NCBI GenBank assembly: GCA_019313605.1
Contig: JAFDAW010000017.1
Location: forward strand, 1 to 34,790
Direction: 5' to 3'
Source of the DNA: Deltaproteobacteria bacterium
GTDB lineage: Bacteria > Myxococcota_A > UBA9160 > SMWR01
Length of the DNA: 34,790 nucleotides
The position numbers were made by a program, and so were the translations under genes. Within the stretch, counting starts at the first letter, position 1. The number at the start of each line of letters is the position of its first letter. Below the pieces are notes generated by a model. It was given only the letters and a program-made list of their open reading frames with translations, did not search any database and was not told the origin of the DNA. Below are positions 24,839 to 33,604 of this stretch, one piece after another.

Positions 24839-24981
24839 CTGGGGGCTGGTCTCGATCTCTCCGGAATCGTTGGAGTTCCTCGCCCGCAGCGCGCCACACT
24901 GTGACGGGATGCCAAGGCGCTGTGCTGCCTAGCTTTGACTGTGCGAGAATCCGCGCAACCGCGGCAGAATCTCGCAGATAT

Positions 24982-24987
24982 AGGAGG
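24982..24987 (+). promoter_or_regulatory. Ribosome binding site of the MBL-fold gene
   Basis: AGGAGG, seven bases before ATG 24995. It fixes the start and excludes an upstream in-frame ATG at 24935. Confidence 0.8.
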
Positions 24988-24994
24988 AAAACCC

Positions 24995-26124
24995 ATGAAG
25001 CGTTCCGTTTTCGTCTACCTCGCAGGCTTTCTGAGCTGCGTACTCGTGCTTGCACTCGTCGCGGCAACTCATTCTCCGACGAAGGCCGTAACCGATCGGG
25101 ATGTCTACTACCCAGCGAGTGAGGATCTCGCGCCGGACGAGATGCGCATCGTCGCGCTGGGAACGGGGATGCCGAGCGTTCGGCCCAAGCAGGCGGCGGC
25201 TTGCTGGCTGGTGGAGCTGGGCAACGGCGACAAGTTCCTCTTCGACATCGGCAGCGGCTGCCACGAGCGCCTCGCCGCCCAGAAGATCCCCTACGACTAC
25301 CTCGACAAGGTGTTCATCGGCCACCTGCACGTCGATCACATGGGCGACCTGCCCAGCGTGTGGCTCGGCGGCACGGTGATGAACCGCCTCGTCCCCCTCC
25401 GCGTCTGGGGACCGAGCGGCGGGACCCCCGAACTCGGCACCGCACACTCGATGGAACTGATGAAGAAGATGTACGCCTGGGACATCGGCACGCGGTCGGG
25501 GGTCATCGATTTCCGCGGCGGGGCACTCGAAGTCCACGAGTTCCCTTTTGACGGCGTCAACGACGTGATCTTCGACGAGAACGGCGTGGTCATACGGAGC
25601 ATCCCGGCGGTTCACGGTCTGGACGGGGCCGTGAGCTTCGTGCTCGAGTGGAACGGGCTGAAGTTCGTCTACGGCAGCGACACGATCCCGAACAAGTGGT
25701 ACGTCGAGCACGCCAAGGGTGCGGACGTGGCCATCCACGAGTGCTTCCTGCCTCCGACGCTTCTCGTGACGAAGCAGGGGTTCTCTCCCCAGGAGGCTCT
25801 GATGGTGGGAACCCAGGGCCACACGTCTCCGGAGCAGTTCGGCAAGGTGATGTCGCTCGTGAAGCCGCGCCTCGCGATCGGCTACCACTTCTACAACGAT
25901 TTCGATACCGAGCCGGAGGTCCGAAAGCGGGTCCGCAAGACCTACGACGGCCCGCTCGATCTCGCCCTGGACTACATGGTCTGGAACGTCACCAAGGACG
26001 ACATCCGGGTGCGCATGTCCGCTGTGGACGAGGAGATCTGGGATTTCCCGAGGTCACTGGACCGATCTTCGACGAGATCAACGAGAAGTACGGGACCGAC
26101 ATCGAGCCGATCTTCAAGAAGTAG
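24995..26124 (+). CDS. Exported MBL-fold metallohydrolase (GntH-like), frameshifted near its end
   Basis: About 376 residues after correction. The N-terminal hydrophobic segment (about 5-24) is a signal peptide or anchor. The metal motif HLHVDH (HxHxDH) and later SDT, plus GYHFYNDFD, show a complete MBL active site. Patterns such as LAPDEMRIVALGTGMPSVRP and VRVWGPSG-like RVWGPSGGTPELGT match proteins annotated GntH-like. At 26047-26049 a run of CCC appears one C short: the frame shifts after IWDFP, and EVTGPIFDEINEKY to the stop at 26124 lies one frame away. Without correction it would read on into the antisense of the tRNA to 26221. Confidence 0.82.
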
Positions 26125-26155
26125 CCGGCGCTCCGAGGCAACTCGGCCAAAACGA

Positions 26156-26232
26156 TGGTGGGCCCTCCAGGACTCGAACCTGGGACCGTCCGGTTATGAG
26201 CCGGTTGCTCTAACCAACTGAGCTAAGGGCCC
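26156..26232 (-). tRNA. tRNA with CAU anticodon (Met, or Ile2)
   Basis: A 77-base cloverleaf with encoded CCA. The acceptor GGGCCCT pairs with AGGGCCC, D-arm GCTC/GAGC, anticodon loop CTCATAA, T-arm CCAGG-TTCGAGT-CCTGG. There is an A-A mismatch at the top of the anticodon stem. CAU may be elongator Met or lysidine-modified Ile2; the sequence alone does not settle it. A fragment of a similar tRNA lies 1.3 kb away at 24791-24838. Confidence 0.93.
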
Positions 26233-26601
26233 TCGCGCATAGCCTAGCAGCAGCTGGGCGAGGCGGATCCTCACCCAATTCGAGAGGATCCAAAAAAGCT
26301 GACGGCATTTTGGCGATGACCGGCGATCGAGGTGGGGCATCCTCGAACAGGTACTGGGGAAAAACTCCCCGCACCGCCTGGCTCAGAATTGAACGCGTCT
26401 CTTTCACTCTTGAACACGCCGCTTCCACTCGAAATGCGGCTCGAGACCAGATAAACTGCTTTCCTGTTTTCGCTGTTGCATCTGCGAAACAAGAACCCGG
26501 GCCTTGTCGCCGGGTCACCAGCGTGCGTCGGTCGGTGAGACTCCGACGGAGAAAGCTCGCACCTGGCGGTTTTGTGACACTGGGGTTTTGGGAGAGCGTC
26601 G
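26233..26601. other. Intergenic region upstream of the nuo operon
   Basis: These 369 bases hold no supported gene. They must contain the promoters of the tRNA (leftward) and the nuo operon (rightward), but no convincing -35/-10 pair is visible. An inverted repeat GGATCCTC/GAGGATCC (26265-26272 and 26284-26291) followed by AAAAAA is the only clear structure. Confidence 0.5.
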
Positions 26602-26961
26602 ATGGACCAGTGGGTTGCCGCAGCGGGATTCGTCGCCGTCGCGATCATTGTGCCCGTGAGCATGCTCGTCGGAGCCAAGCTCCTCGCGGTCACGGCCAAA
26701 TCCAGCTCCAAGCTCAAGACAATGACCTACGAATGCGGTGAGGAGCCAGAAGGAGGCGCCTGGCTTCAGTTCCACCCGCGATACTACCTGGTGGCGCTCA
26801 TCTTCGTGCTCTTCGACATCGAAGCGGTCTTTCTGTTTCCCTGGGCGCTTGCGATCGAAGAACTCGGCGGGCTCGCGATCGTCGATATGTTGATCTTCGT
26901 GCTGGTTCTGCTCTTGGGGTGGGGTTACGCGCTGCGAAAAGGGGCGCTGAAGTGGCAGTAG
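26602..26961 (+). CDS. nuoA: NADH-quinone oxidoreductase subunit A
   Basis: A 119-residue protein with three membrane helices. The conserved core is YECGEEPEGGAWLQFHPRYY and the acidic FDIEAVFLFPWA before the third helix. It is full length for NuoA. GGAG lies seven bases before the ATG. Role: membrane-arm subunit of complex I at the quinone-site interface. It is the first gene of the nuo operon; the NuoB start overlaps its end. Confidence 0.96.
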   Translation: MDQWVAAAGFVAVAIIVPVSMLVGAKLLAVTAKSSSKLKTMTYECGEEPEGGAWLQFHPRYYLVALIFVLFDIEAVFLFPWALAIEELGGLAIVDMLIFVLVLLLGWGYALRKGALKWQ

Positions 26962-27788
26962 ACGAAAGCCAGCGCACCTATGAGCACCCTCTCTACCAGC
27001 ATGTCGAGCGCATGCCCGGTGTTAGTGTCGCGCTGGGCAGCATCGATCAATTGCTCACCTGGGGCTCGGCGAACTCGCTCTGGATCTTTCCGATGGCGAC
27101 GAGTTGCTGCGGCATCGAATTCATGGCGGCCGCCGCGAGTGGCGTGGACCTCGACCGGATGGGTTCGATTCCGCGCGGCACTCCGCGCCAATGCGATGTG
27201 ATGGTCGTCGCGGGCACCATCACGGTCAAGATGGCGCCGCGCGTCAAGAAACTCTGGGAGCAGATGCCGGAACCCAAGTGGTGTGTCGCGATGGGTTCGT
27301 GCGCGATCTCCGGCGATTTCTATCGCGACATCTATTCAGTAATTCCCGGTATCGACACCTTCGTCCCCGTCGACGTCTACGTTCCGGGCTGCCCGCCGAA
27401 CCCCGAAGCACTGATGCACGGTCTCTTGCTGCTGCAGGAAAAGATTCGGATGGTGCGCGAGGGAACACTCACGCGTGAAGAGGTTCGGCCCGAATCGCCT
27501 CCGAACCTGAATCGCCCGGCAATCGGCCGGCTTCAGGATCCCGAACGCGATCCCCTCACCGACGAAGAGCAGACCGACAGTGCCGCAGGTCTGGGTTTTG
27601 GAGACAACTTGAATCTGGCCCAGATTCGCAGGCCGCGGCCCGAACCGGAGCTTCGACCGCAGGTCGATGCGGAGCCCCGACCGCAGGTCGACGCGGAGCC
27701 CCGACCGCAGGTCGACGCGGAGCTTCGACCGCAGGTCGACGCGGAACCTCAGCCGGAAGTCGACGCCGACGAAGAGAGCGCACCGTGA
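26952..27788 (+). CDS. nuoB: NADH-quinone oxidoreductase subunit B with repetitive C-terminal tail
   Basis: A 278-residue protein from GTG 26952, far longer than usual (about 160-190). The core (about 10-170) has the N2 cluster cysteines: TSCCGIEF, MGSCAISG and VPGCPPNPEA. After it come about 100 extra residues ending in five copies of an eight-residue unit (R/L)RPQVDAE-like, coded by 24-bp DNA repeats (27651-27770). Role: carries the terminal 4Fe-4S cluster N2 that reduces quinone. The tail is acidic/proline-rich and probably unstructured. The nuoC GTG overlaps its stop. Confidence 0.93.
   Translation: MAVDESQRTYEHPLYQHVERMPGVSVALGSIDQLLTWGSANSLWIFPMATSCCGIEFMAAAASGVDLDRMGSIPRGTPRQCDVMVVAGTITVKMAPRVKKLWEQMPEPKWCVAMGSCAISGDFYRDIYSVIPGIDTFVPVDVYVPGCPPNPEALMHGLLLLQEKIRMVREGTLTREEVRPESPPNLNRPAIGRLQDPERDPLTDEEQTDSAAGLGFGDNLNLAQIRRPRPEPELRPQVDAEPRPQVDAEPRPQVDAELRPQVDAEPQPEVDADEESAP
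27651..27770 (+). repeat. Five 24-bp tandem repeats in nuoB
   Basis: Units at 27651, 27675, 27699, 27723 and 27747; units 2 and 3 are identical and unit 5 is the most diverged. Each codes eight residues (core RPQVDAE). Being a multiple of three, copy-number change keeps frame. Confidence 0.92.
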
Positions 27789-28282
27789 CGAGAGACGAAG
27801 CCCAACAGCGGTTCGTCGCGCTGCTGCAAGAGCGGTTCGGCGTCGAAGAGATCCCCGACGACAACTACCCGTTGATCGATGCCAAGCATCACTTCGAACT
27901 CGCCCGCGTGCTCCGGGAAGAATTCGGCTATCGCATCTATTCGTTCGTCGTTGCAAGCCACTACCTCGAAAAAGTAGATGCAAAAAACGACAACGCAGTG
28001 ATCGACATCGAGCACTACGAAGTTGCGACCGGTATTCGCTGTGTCGGTGCGCCCGCGCACCTGGCCAGCTGGCGAGTGCGGGTCGAACTCGATCAAAGCA
28101 TTCCCACGCTCTTCCCGCTGTTTGCGGGTGCCGACTGGCAGGAGCGCGAGCAGTACGACCTCGTGGGTGTTCGCTTCGACGAGCACCCGGACCTGCGCCG
28201 ATTGATGATGCCCGAGGATTGGGAGGGACACCCCCTCCGCAAAGACTACGCGATCGAAACCGCCTGTCCGCCCTGGAGATAG
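27785..28282 (+). CDS. nuoC: NADH-quinone oxidoreductase subunit C
   Basis: A 165-residue protein with GTG start overlapping the NuoB stop (GTGA). The family end WQEREQYDLVGVRFDEHPDL and PEDWEGHPLRKDY is present. Role: peripheral-arm 30-kDa subunit. NuoC is separate from NuoD here, unlike the E. coli NuoCD fusion. Confidence 0.95.
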   Translation: MTRDEAQQRFVALLQERFGVEEIPDDNYPLIDAKHHFELARVLREEFGYRIYSFVVASHYLEKVDAKNDNAVIDIEHYEVATGIRCVGAPAHLASWRVRVELDQSIPTLFPLFAGADWQEREQYDLVGVRFDEHPDLRRLMMPEDWEGHPLRKDYAIETACPPWR

Positions 28283-28283
28283 T

Positions 28284-29465
28284 GTGCACAGTGTCACCGG
28301 GGTCGACCCCCATCTCGACATAGAGACCTACGATCCCAGTGCGGATCTGATGGTGCTCAACCTCGGGCCGCAGCACCCATCTACCCACGGTGTGTTTCGC
28401 GTCAAGCTCTACCTCGACGGTGAGATCATCATCAAGGCCGTTCCCTACGCGGGATATTTGCATCGCGGCGTCGAAAAACTGTGTGAAGAACTGACCTTCG
28501 TGCAGATCATCCCGATCGTCGACAAGAACGACTACGTCTCGCCGATGATGAACGAGCAGGCCATTGCGATGGCGTGCGAGGCGATGCTGGGGATCGAAGT
28601 GCCGCCCCGCGCGCTCTACCTGCGCACCATTTTCGCCGAGTTGCAGCGACTCGCCTCGCATCTGCTCTGGCTCGGCACTTTCGGCATGGACCTGGGCGGC
28701 GCGCTCGGCGGGGGCGCGACGCTATTCATGTACTGCTTCCGCGAGCGCGAGACCATCCTCGGCTTGTTCGAGGAAGTCACCGGCTGCCGTTTCCACTACA
28801 ACACGCACGCGGTCGGTGGCAATCGGCACGACATCACGCCCAAATTCAGCTGCGATACGAAAACGACGCTCGAAGTGATCGAAAAGCGCCTCGAGGAGTA
28901 CGTCCAGATCTTCAGCTCGAATCGGATCTACCGCGCCCGCACCCAGGGGATCGGCGTGCTCGACGGAGATCTCGCAAATTCTCTGGGGATCACGGGCCCG
29001 CTGGCGCGGGCCAGCGGCGTGGATCACGACCTGCGGCGTGACGCCCCGTACCACATCTACGGCGAACTCGACGTGAAGGTCTTTACCGAAAGCGCAGGTG
29101 ACTGTTTTGCGCGAACGCTGGTGCGCTTGAACGAAATGTACGAAAGCATCCGGATCGTTCGAGAAATCATCGATTCCGTTCCCGAAGGACCCATCCTCGG
29201 CATGAAGCCCGGCAAGTCACCGGGCCACATCAAGATCGACGCGAGTCAGGGTTACTCGTGCATCGAGTCGCCTCGGGGCGAACTCGGTACCTATATCATT
29301 GGCGGTGGGAAAAGCCGCGGCGCGAGCGCCTACCGGCTCAAGATCCGATCTCCCAGTCTCCACGCCGCATCCTGCATCCCCTATCTGTTTCCAGGGCACA
29401 CGGTGAGTGACGCCGTCGCGATTCTCGGAACACTCGATCCGATCATGGGCGAGGTGGATCGATGA
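28284..29465 (+). CDS. nuoD: NADH-quinone oxidoreductase subunit D
   Basis: A 393-residue 49-kDa subunit, full length. GPQHPSTHGVFRV near residue 30 holds the quinone-pocket histidine. SPRGELGTYIIGGG and the C-terminal IMGEVDR are typical. Role: forms the quinone cavity with NuoB and NuoH. The start is GTG, two bases after NuoC; the end overlaps NuoH (ATGA). Confidence 0.97.
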   Translation: MHSVTGVDPHLDIETYDPSADLMVLNLGPQHPSTHGVFRVKLYLDGEIIIKAVPYAGYLHRGVEKLCEELTFVQIIPIVDKNDYVSPMMNEQAIAMACEAMLGIEVPPRALYLRTIFAELQRLASHLLWLGTFGMDLGGALGGGATLFMYCFRERETILGLFEEVTGCRFHYNTHAVGGNRHDITPKFSCDTKTTLEVIEKRLEEYVQIFSSNRIYRARTQGIGVLDGDLANSLGITGPLARASGVDHDLRRDAPYHIYGELDVKVFTESAGDCFARTLVRLNEMYESIRIVREIIDSVPEGPILGMKPGKSPGHIKIDASQGYSCIESPRGELGTYIIGGGKSRGASAYRLKIRSPSLHAASCIPYLFPGHTVSDAVAILGTLDPIMGEVDR

Positions 29466-30439
29466 CGCCGCTGATGCACGGTTTCGTCTGGGGTCTCGTC
29501 ATCGCCACCGTCTTGGTGACGATTGCGGTGCTTTCGATCTGGTTCGAGCGCAAATTCTCCGCCCGAATGCAAAGCCGCCTCGGTCCGACACTCGTGGGCC
29601 CCGCCGGCATCCTGCAGCTCGTAGCAGACGCCTTGAAGATGATGCAGAAGGAAGACCTCATCCCAGAGAAGGCGGACTCGATCCTCTTTCGCCTGGCGCC
29701 TCCCTTCACGGTGCTCTTCACCCTCAGCGTTGCGGCGGTGATTCCCTTCAGTGAAAACGTGCTGGCCGCCGACCTCGACATCGGCGTGCTCTTCATGCTG
29801 GCCGTCGGAGGGCTCGTCGTATTCCCGGTCTGGATCGCAGGCTGGTCGAGCAACAACAAATACGCCCTGCTAGGCGCGATGCGCGCTGTCGCGCAGGGCA
29901 TCGCGTACGAGATCCCACTCGTGTTGTCGGCAATGGTTCCGGTGGTTCTCGCACAGTCGATGCGCTTCAGCGACATCATCTCGGTTCAGGCGGAGACCCA
30001 TTGGTTCGTGATCTGGCCGCTGGGGCCGGGCCTGATCGCCTTTGTGATCTTCTTCATCTGCTCGCTCGCCGAGGCCAACCGCATTCCCTTCGATATCCCC
30101 GAAGCCGAGAGCGAACTGGTCGCAGGTGTGACCACCGAATACGCGGGCATGCGTTTTGGGCTGCTGCAGATGGCCGAATACCTGCACACGCTGATCGCAT
30201 CCGCGGTGGCCGCCGCCATCTTCTTCGGCGGCTGGGACGGCCCCTTTGCTCCGGGCCTGCACTGGATGGTGCTCAAGACGCTCGCGCTGTTCTTCACGAT
30301 CTTCTGGATCCGCTGGTCGCTGGTGCGCTTTCGCTCCGACCAGCTGATGGCGCTGTGCTGGAAATACCTGCTTCCGCTCAGCCTGCTGCTGGTCATGGTC
30401 GCTGCGCTCTTCGTCCATTACTGCGGGGTGGGCGCTTGA
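29462..30439 (+). CDS. nuoH: NADH-quinone oxidoreductase subunit H
   Basis: A 325-residue protein with eight membrane helices. Signatures RMQSRLGPTLVGPAGILQ and EANRIPFDIPEAESELVAG are intact. Role: membrane subunit at the quinone entry and start of the proton path. Directly follows nuoD, where NuoE, F and G would stand in many bacteria. It overlaps NuoI by one base (TGATG). Confidence 0.97.
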   Translation: MTPLMHGFVWGLVIATVLVTIAVLSIWFERKFSARMQSRLGPTLVGPAGILQLVADALKMMQKEDLIPEKADSILFRLAPPFTVLFTLSVAAVIPFSENVLAADLDIGVLFMLAVGGLVVFPVWIAGWSSNNKYALLGAMRAVAQGIAYEIPLVLSAMVPVVLAQSMRFSDIISVQAETHWFVIWPLGPGLIAFVIFFICSLAEANRIPFDIPEAESELVAGVTTEYAGMRFGLLQMAEYLHTLIASAVAAAIFFGGWDGPFAPGLHWMVLKTLALFFTIFWIRWSLVRFRSDQLMALCWKYLLPLSLLLVMVAALFVHYCGVGA

Positions 30440-30996
30440 TGGGTTACTTGATCGACACCGCGCGCGCGATGGCCGTGACCATGCGAAACGTTTTTCGCCC
30501 ACCGACCACGGTCCAGTACCCGGCGGAAGACCGCGTGCGCCCCGAACGCTATCGGACCAGTTTTGCGTTGGTCCACGACGAGGGCGGTGACGAGGCCTGC
30601 ATCGCGTGTCTGGCGTGCGAGCGCATCTGCCCGTCTCGCATCATCACCGTGAAGCCCGCGGGCAAACGCGAGTCGCCCGTCACCGGCAAGAAGCGCAACT
30701 ACCTCGAAAATCTCACGCTCGACCTGAACGCCTGCATTTTTTGTGAACTCTGCGTCCAGGTTTGCCCCACGGATGCACTGATCATGTTGCGCGAACTCGC
30801 CAAGCCAGCGTTCAGCCGCGAGGACCTCTTCCTATCGATGGAGCGCCTCTACGAAAATGAAAAGCTCGCGCATAGCTGGGGCACGGGCTCGCGGCTGATG
30901 GCGATGCAAAACCCAAAGCGCGGCTTGCCCGCCCCCGAGCCGAAGGCAGCAACTCCACCCCAGGGCGCCGATCCAGTCCCGGAAGGCTCCTCATGA
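30439..30996 (+). CDS. nuoI: NADH-quinone oxidoreductase subunit I
   Basis: A 185-residue ferredoxin-like subunit. Two 4Fe-4S motifs are present: CIACLACERICP (about 54-65) and CIFCELCVQVCP (about 96-107). The start is ATG 30439, overlapping NuoH. A proline/alanine-rich tail of about 25 residues follows the core, like the tail on NuoB but shorter and not repetitive. Role: clusters N6a and N6b between the NADH-side chain and N2. Confidence 0.96.
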   Translation: MGYLIDTARAMAVTMRNVFRPPTTVQYPAEDRVRPERYRTSFALVHDEGGDEACIACLACERICPSRIITVKPAGKRESPVTGKKRNYLENLTLDLNACIFCELCVQVCPTDALIMLRELAKPAFSREDLFLSMERLYENEKLAHSWGTGSRLMAMQNPKRGLPAPEPKAATPPQGADPVPEGSS

Positions 30997-31526
30997 CCGA
31001 GTCATTGATTTTTTTCGCGCTCGCCGCCTTTATCTTGCTGGGCGCGGTGAGGGTTGTCGCGTCTCGCGATCTGGTGCACGCCGTGCTCTGGCTCGCGGTC
31101 GTGCTGGTGCTCACCGCGGTCATGTTCCTGATGCTGGGTGCTCCGTTTCTCGCCGGTGTCCAGCTTCTGCTCTACACGGGCGGCGTGATCACGCTGATGC
31201 TCTTCGGCGTGATGCTGACCCGCCGTCACCACGAGATTGGCGTCGAAGTCGATAGCTCGCGGCGACTGCCTGGCGCGCTGGGTGCGCTGGCTCTTTTCGG
31301 CGCGATGGCGTGCGCGATCTTCCGCACCGATCTTCCCGCCTGGCCGTCGTCTGCGCCGGTTTCCGCGCTCGAGATCGGCCGCGCGTTCTTGACCGATCAC
31401 CTCATCGCCTTCGAGGTGCTGTCCATCTTGCTACTCGCAGCGATGATCGGTGCAATCGTGCTCGGCAGGCAGAGCGACTTCGGCGACGAACCCGAGACTG
31501 TGTATCGAAAGGGTGGCCGCCCGTGA
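30993..31526 (+). CDS. nuoJ: NADH-quinone oxidoreductase subunit J
   Basis: A 177-residue protein with five membrane helices and the conserved ALWLAVVLVLTAVMFLMLGA and LLYTGGVITLMLFGVML (pi-bulge region of helix 3). Its ATG overlaps the NuoI stop and its stop overlaps the NuoK GTG. Role: membrane-arm subunit of the central hydrophilic axis. Confidence 0.95.
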   Translation: MTESLIFFALAAFILLGAVRVVASRDLVHAVLWLAVVLVLTAVMFLMLGAPFLAGVQLLLYTGGVITLMLFGVMLTRRHHEIGVEVDSSRRLPGALGALALFGAMACAIFRTDLPAWPSSAPVSALEIGRAFLTDHLIAFEVLSILLLAAMIGAIVLGRQSDFGDEPETVYRKGGRP

Positions 31527-31822
31527 CGATGCAAACTCTCTTGTTGCTGACCAGCGCCCTGTTCTGCATGGGGATCTATGGAGTCCTCACGCGGCGCAAC
31601 GCGATCGCATTGCTGCTCTCCGTCGAACTGATGATCAATGCCGTGACGATCAACCTGGTTGCGTTCTCCCGATTTGGGGACGGAGTGACCGGGCAGGTCT
31701 TCGCGGTATTCACGATCGCCCTCACCGTGGCGGAAGTCGTCGTGGGGCTGGCGATCGTCATTCTGCTCTTCCGCTGGCGTCGCGAAATCGCAATCGATTC
31801 CGCGAACGAACTCAGGCACTGA
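31523..31822 (+). CDS. nuoK: NADH-quinone oxidoreductase subunit K
   Basis: A 99-residue, three-helix protein of normal length. Both conserved membrane glutamates are present in SVELMINAVTINLV and TVAEVVVGLAIV. The GTG at 31523 overlaps the NuoJ stop; an ATG two codons on is an alternative. Role: proton-path subunit of the membrane arm. Confidence 0.95.
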   Translation: MTMQTLLLLTSALFCMGIYGVLTRRNAIALLLSVELMINAVTINLVAFSRFGDGVTGQVFAVFTIALTVAEVVVGLAIVILLFRWRREIAIDSANELRH

Positions 31823-31829
31823 CGTTATT

Positions 31830-33604
31830 GTGATGACACCCCTCGACTACGCGTTGATCGCACTTTTCGTTCCGCTCGCTGCGGCGTTCATCATTGCTGT
31901 GGTGGCACCGCTGCGGCATGCGGGCATGCCCGCCGCCGTGCTTTCGGTCGCGGCAGCGCTGATCTCGCTGGGCGCATCACTCGCGCTGTTGGTGGAACAA
32001 CTCGCCCAGCCCGATCGGGTCATTCACGAAGTCGTGCGCTGGCTGCCGAACGGTGCGGATACACTCGCTCAGGTCGGCATCCATCTCGATGGCACTTCGG
32101 TTTCGATGTCCGTGGTCGTGACGCTCGTCGCGACCTGCGTTCAGATCTTCTCTCTCGGCTACATGGCCGACGAGCCGCCCGCCGCCCGGGGGCGCTACTT
32201 CGGCTACCACTCGTTTTTCATCTTCACCATGCTGCTGTTGGTTGTCGCTCCCAATCTGCTTCAGCTCTTCGCAGGCTGGGAACTGGTCGGCCTGACGAGC
32301 TACCTGCTGATCGGTTTCTATTTTCAAAAGCCCAGCGCCGCCAAGGCCTCGGTCAAGGCGATCTGGGTCACCAAGTTCGCCGACATCGGCCTGCTGGGAC
32401 CGCGACCCTGTCAGAAGGCTGGGCGACGGTCATCACGCTGCTGCTGTTTCTCGCCGTCGTCGGGAAATCGGCCCAGTTCCCACTCCACATCTGGCTCCCC
32501 AACGCCATGGAGGGTCCGACACCGGTTTCGGCATTGCTGCATGCAGCCACCATGGTGGCCGCGGGCGTTTATCTCGTGGTACGGGCCGACCCGCTCTTCG
32601 AGCAAGCCCCGACCACACAGATGGTGATGGCCTGGCTCGGCGGCTTCACGGCGCTCTTCGCTGCGGTCCTCGCGACCGTTCAAACCGACATCAAGCGCGT
32701 GCTCGCGTATTCGACCTGCTCGCAGCTCGGCTACATGGTCTGCGCACTCGGCGCCGGCGCGTCGATGGCGGGTTACTTTCACCTGACTACCCACGCCTTC
32801 TTCAAGGCGCTGCTGTTTCTCGCCGCGGGCAGCATGATCCACGCCGTCCACAGCAATGAGTTGTCCGCGATGGGCGGTTTGGGGCGCCGCATGAAGATCA
32901 CCTCGACGGTCTTCATCGTCGGAGCGCTCGCACTCGCGGGAATCCCGGGGCTCGCGGGATTCTTCAGCAAAGACCTCATCCTCGAAGCCGTCCACGAAGC
33001 GGGCCTGTTCGGGCCGTGGGCGATGTTGATCGCCGCGGCCTTCCTGACCGCATTCTATATGGGGCGCGTGGTCTTCCTCGCGATCTTCGGCACCGCCTCG
33101 GAGTCGTCCGAGCACGCCCACGAGAGCGGCTTCAGCATGACGGGGCCGCTCTTGCTGCTGGCCGCCGGTTCGATCGGGATCGGCTACTTCGGCTCCGACT
33201 TCGCGTCACTTGCGGGCGGGTCGTATCACTTCCACGTAGGCATGTCGGGAATGCTAGGCACCGCTTGTGCGCTGGCCGGCTTGTTGCTCTCGTGGTTGAT
33301 CTACGGTTCGCGTCAGCTGAGCCCGCAAGCCTTCAGCTTTCTCGCACCGATCGGAAGGCTCGCCCGCTCGGGCCTGGTCGATCGCTTCTTCGAGTTCGCG
33401 TATCGACGTGGTGCACTCGTCTTCGCCGATGCCGTGGGATTCTTCGATCGCTATGTGGTCGACGGCGTGATGAACTGGATCGGCTGGTCGACCATCATGT
33501 CGGGACGCCGGTTGCGCAAGACCCAGACAGGCAATGTGCGTGACTACGTGTACGCCGTCGTCGCGGGCACCGTCGTCATCGTCTTCTGGGGGCTCTCGAG
33601 GTGA
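31830..33604 (+). pseudogene. nuoL: NADH-quinone oxidoreductase subunit L, disrupted by deletion/frameshift
   Basis: The first part (31830 to about 32395) reads through WELVGLTSYLLIGFYFQKPSA to FADIGLLG. The second part (from about 32399, one frame away) reads TLSEGWATVITLLLFL, then GKSAQFPLHIWLPNAMEGP and on to the stop at 33604. Homologues have about 30-40 residues between these points (helix 6 region), so about 90-120 bases plus a frame offset are missing. The rest, including HAATMVAAGVYLVVR and KRVLAYSTCSQLGYM and the long C-terminal helix, is normal. As written, no full NuoL can be made. Start is GTG 31830 or ATG 31833. Confidence 0.85.

Noticed and set aside
24935..26221. MBL gene as one 428-residue protein
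   Set aside because: The first 20 residues precede a strong ribosome site and the last 60 arise from a frameshift and antisense tRNA sequence.
26265..26297. Terminator at GGATCCTC/GAGGATCC with A6
   Set aside because: The A-run follows the hairpin on the plus strand, so neither direction gives a hairpin followed by a U-tract.
27651..27770. CRISPR-like array
   Set aside because: Units are contiguous 24-mers without spacers and lie in frame inside nuoB.
27336..28661. 441-codon open frame on the minus strand
   Set aside because: Antisense to nuoB, nuoC and nuoD, which are certain.
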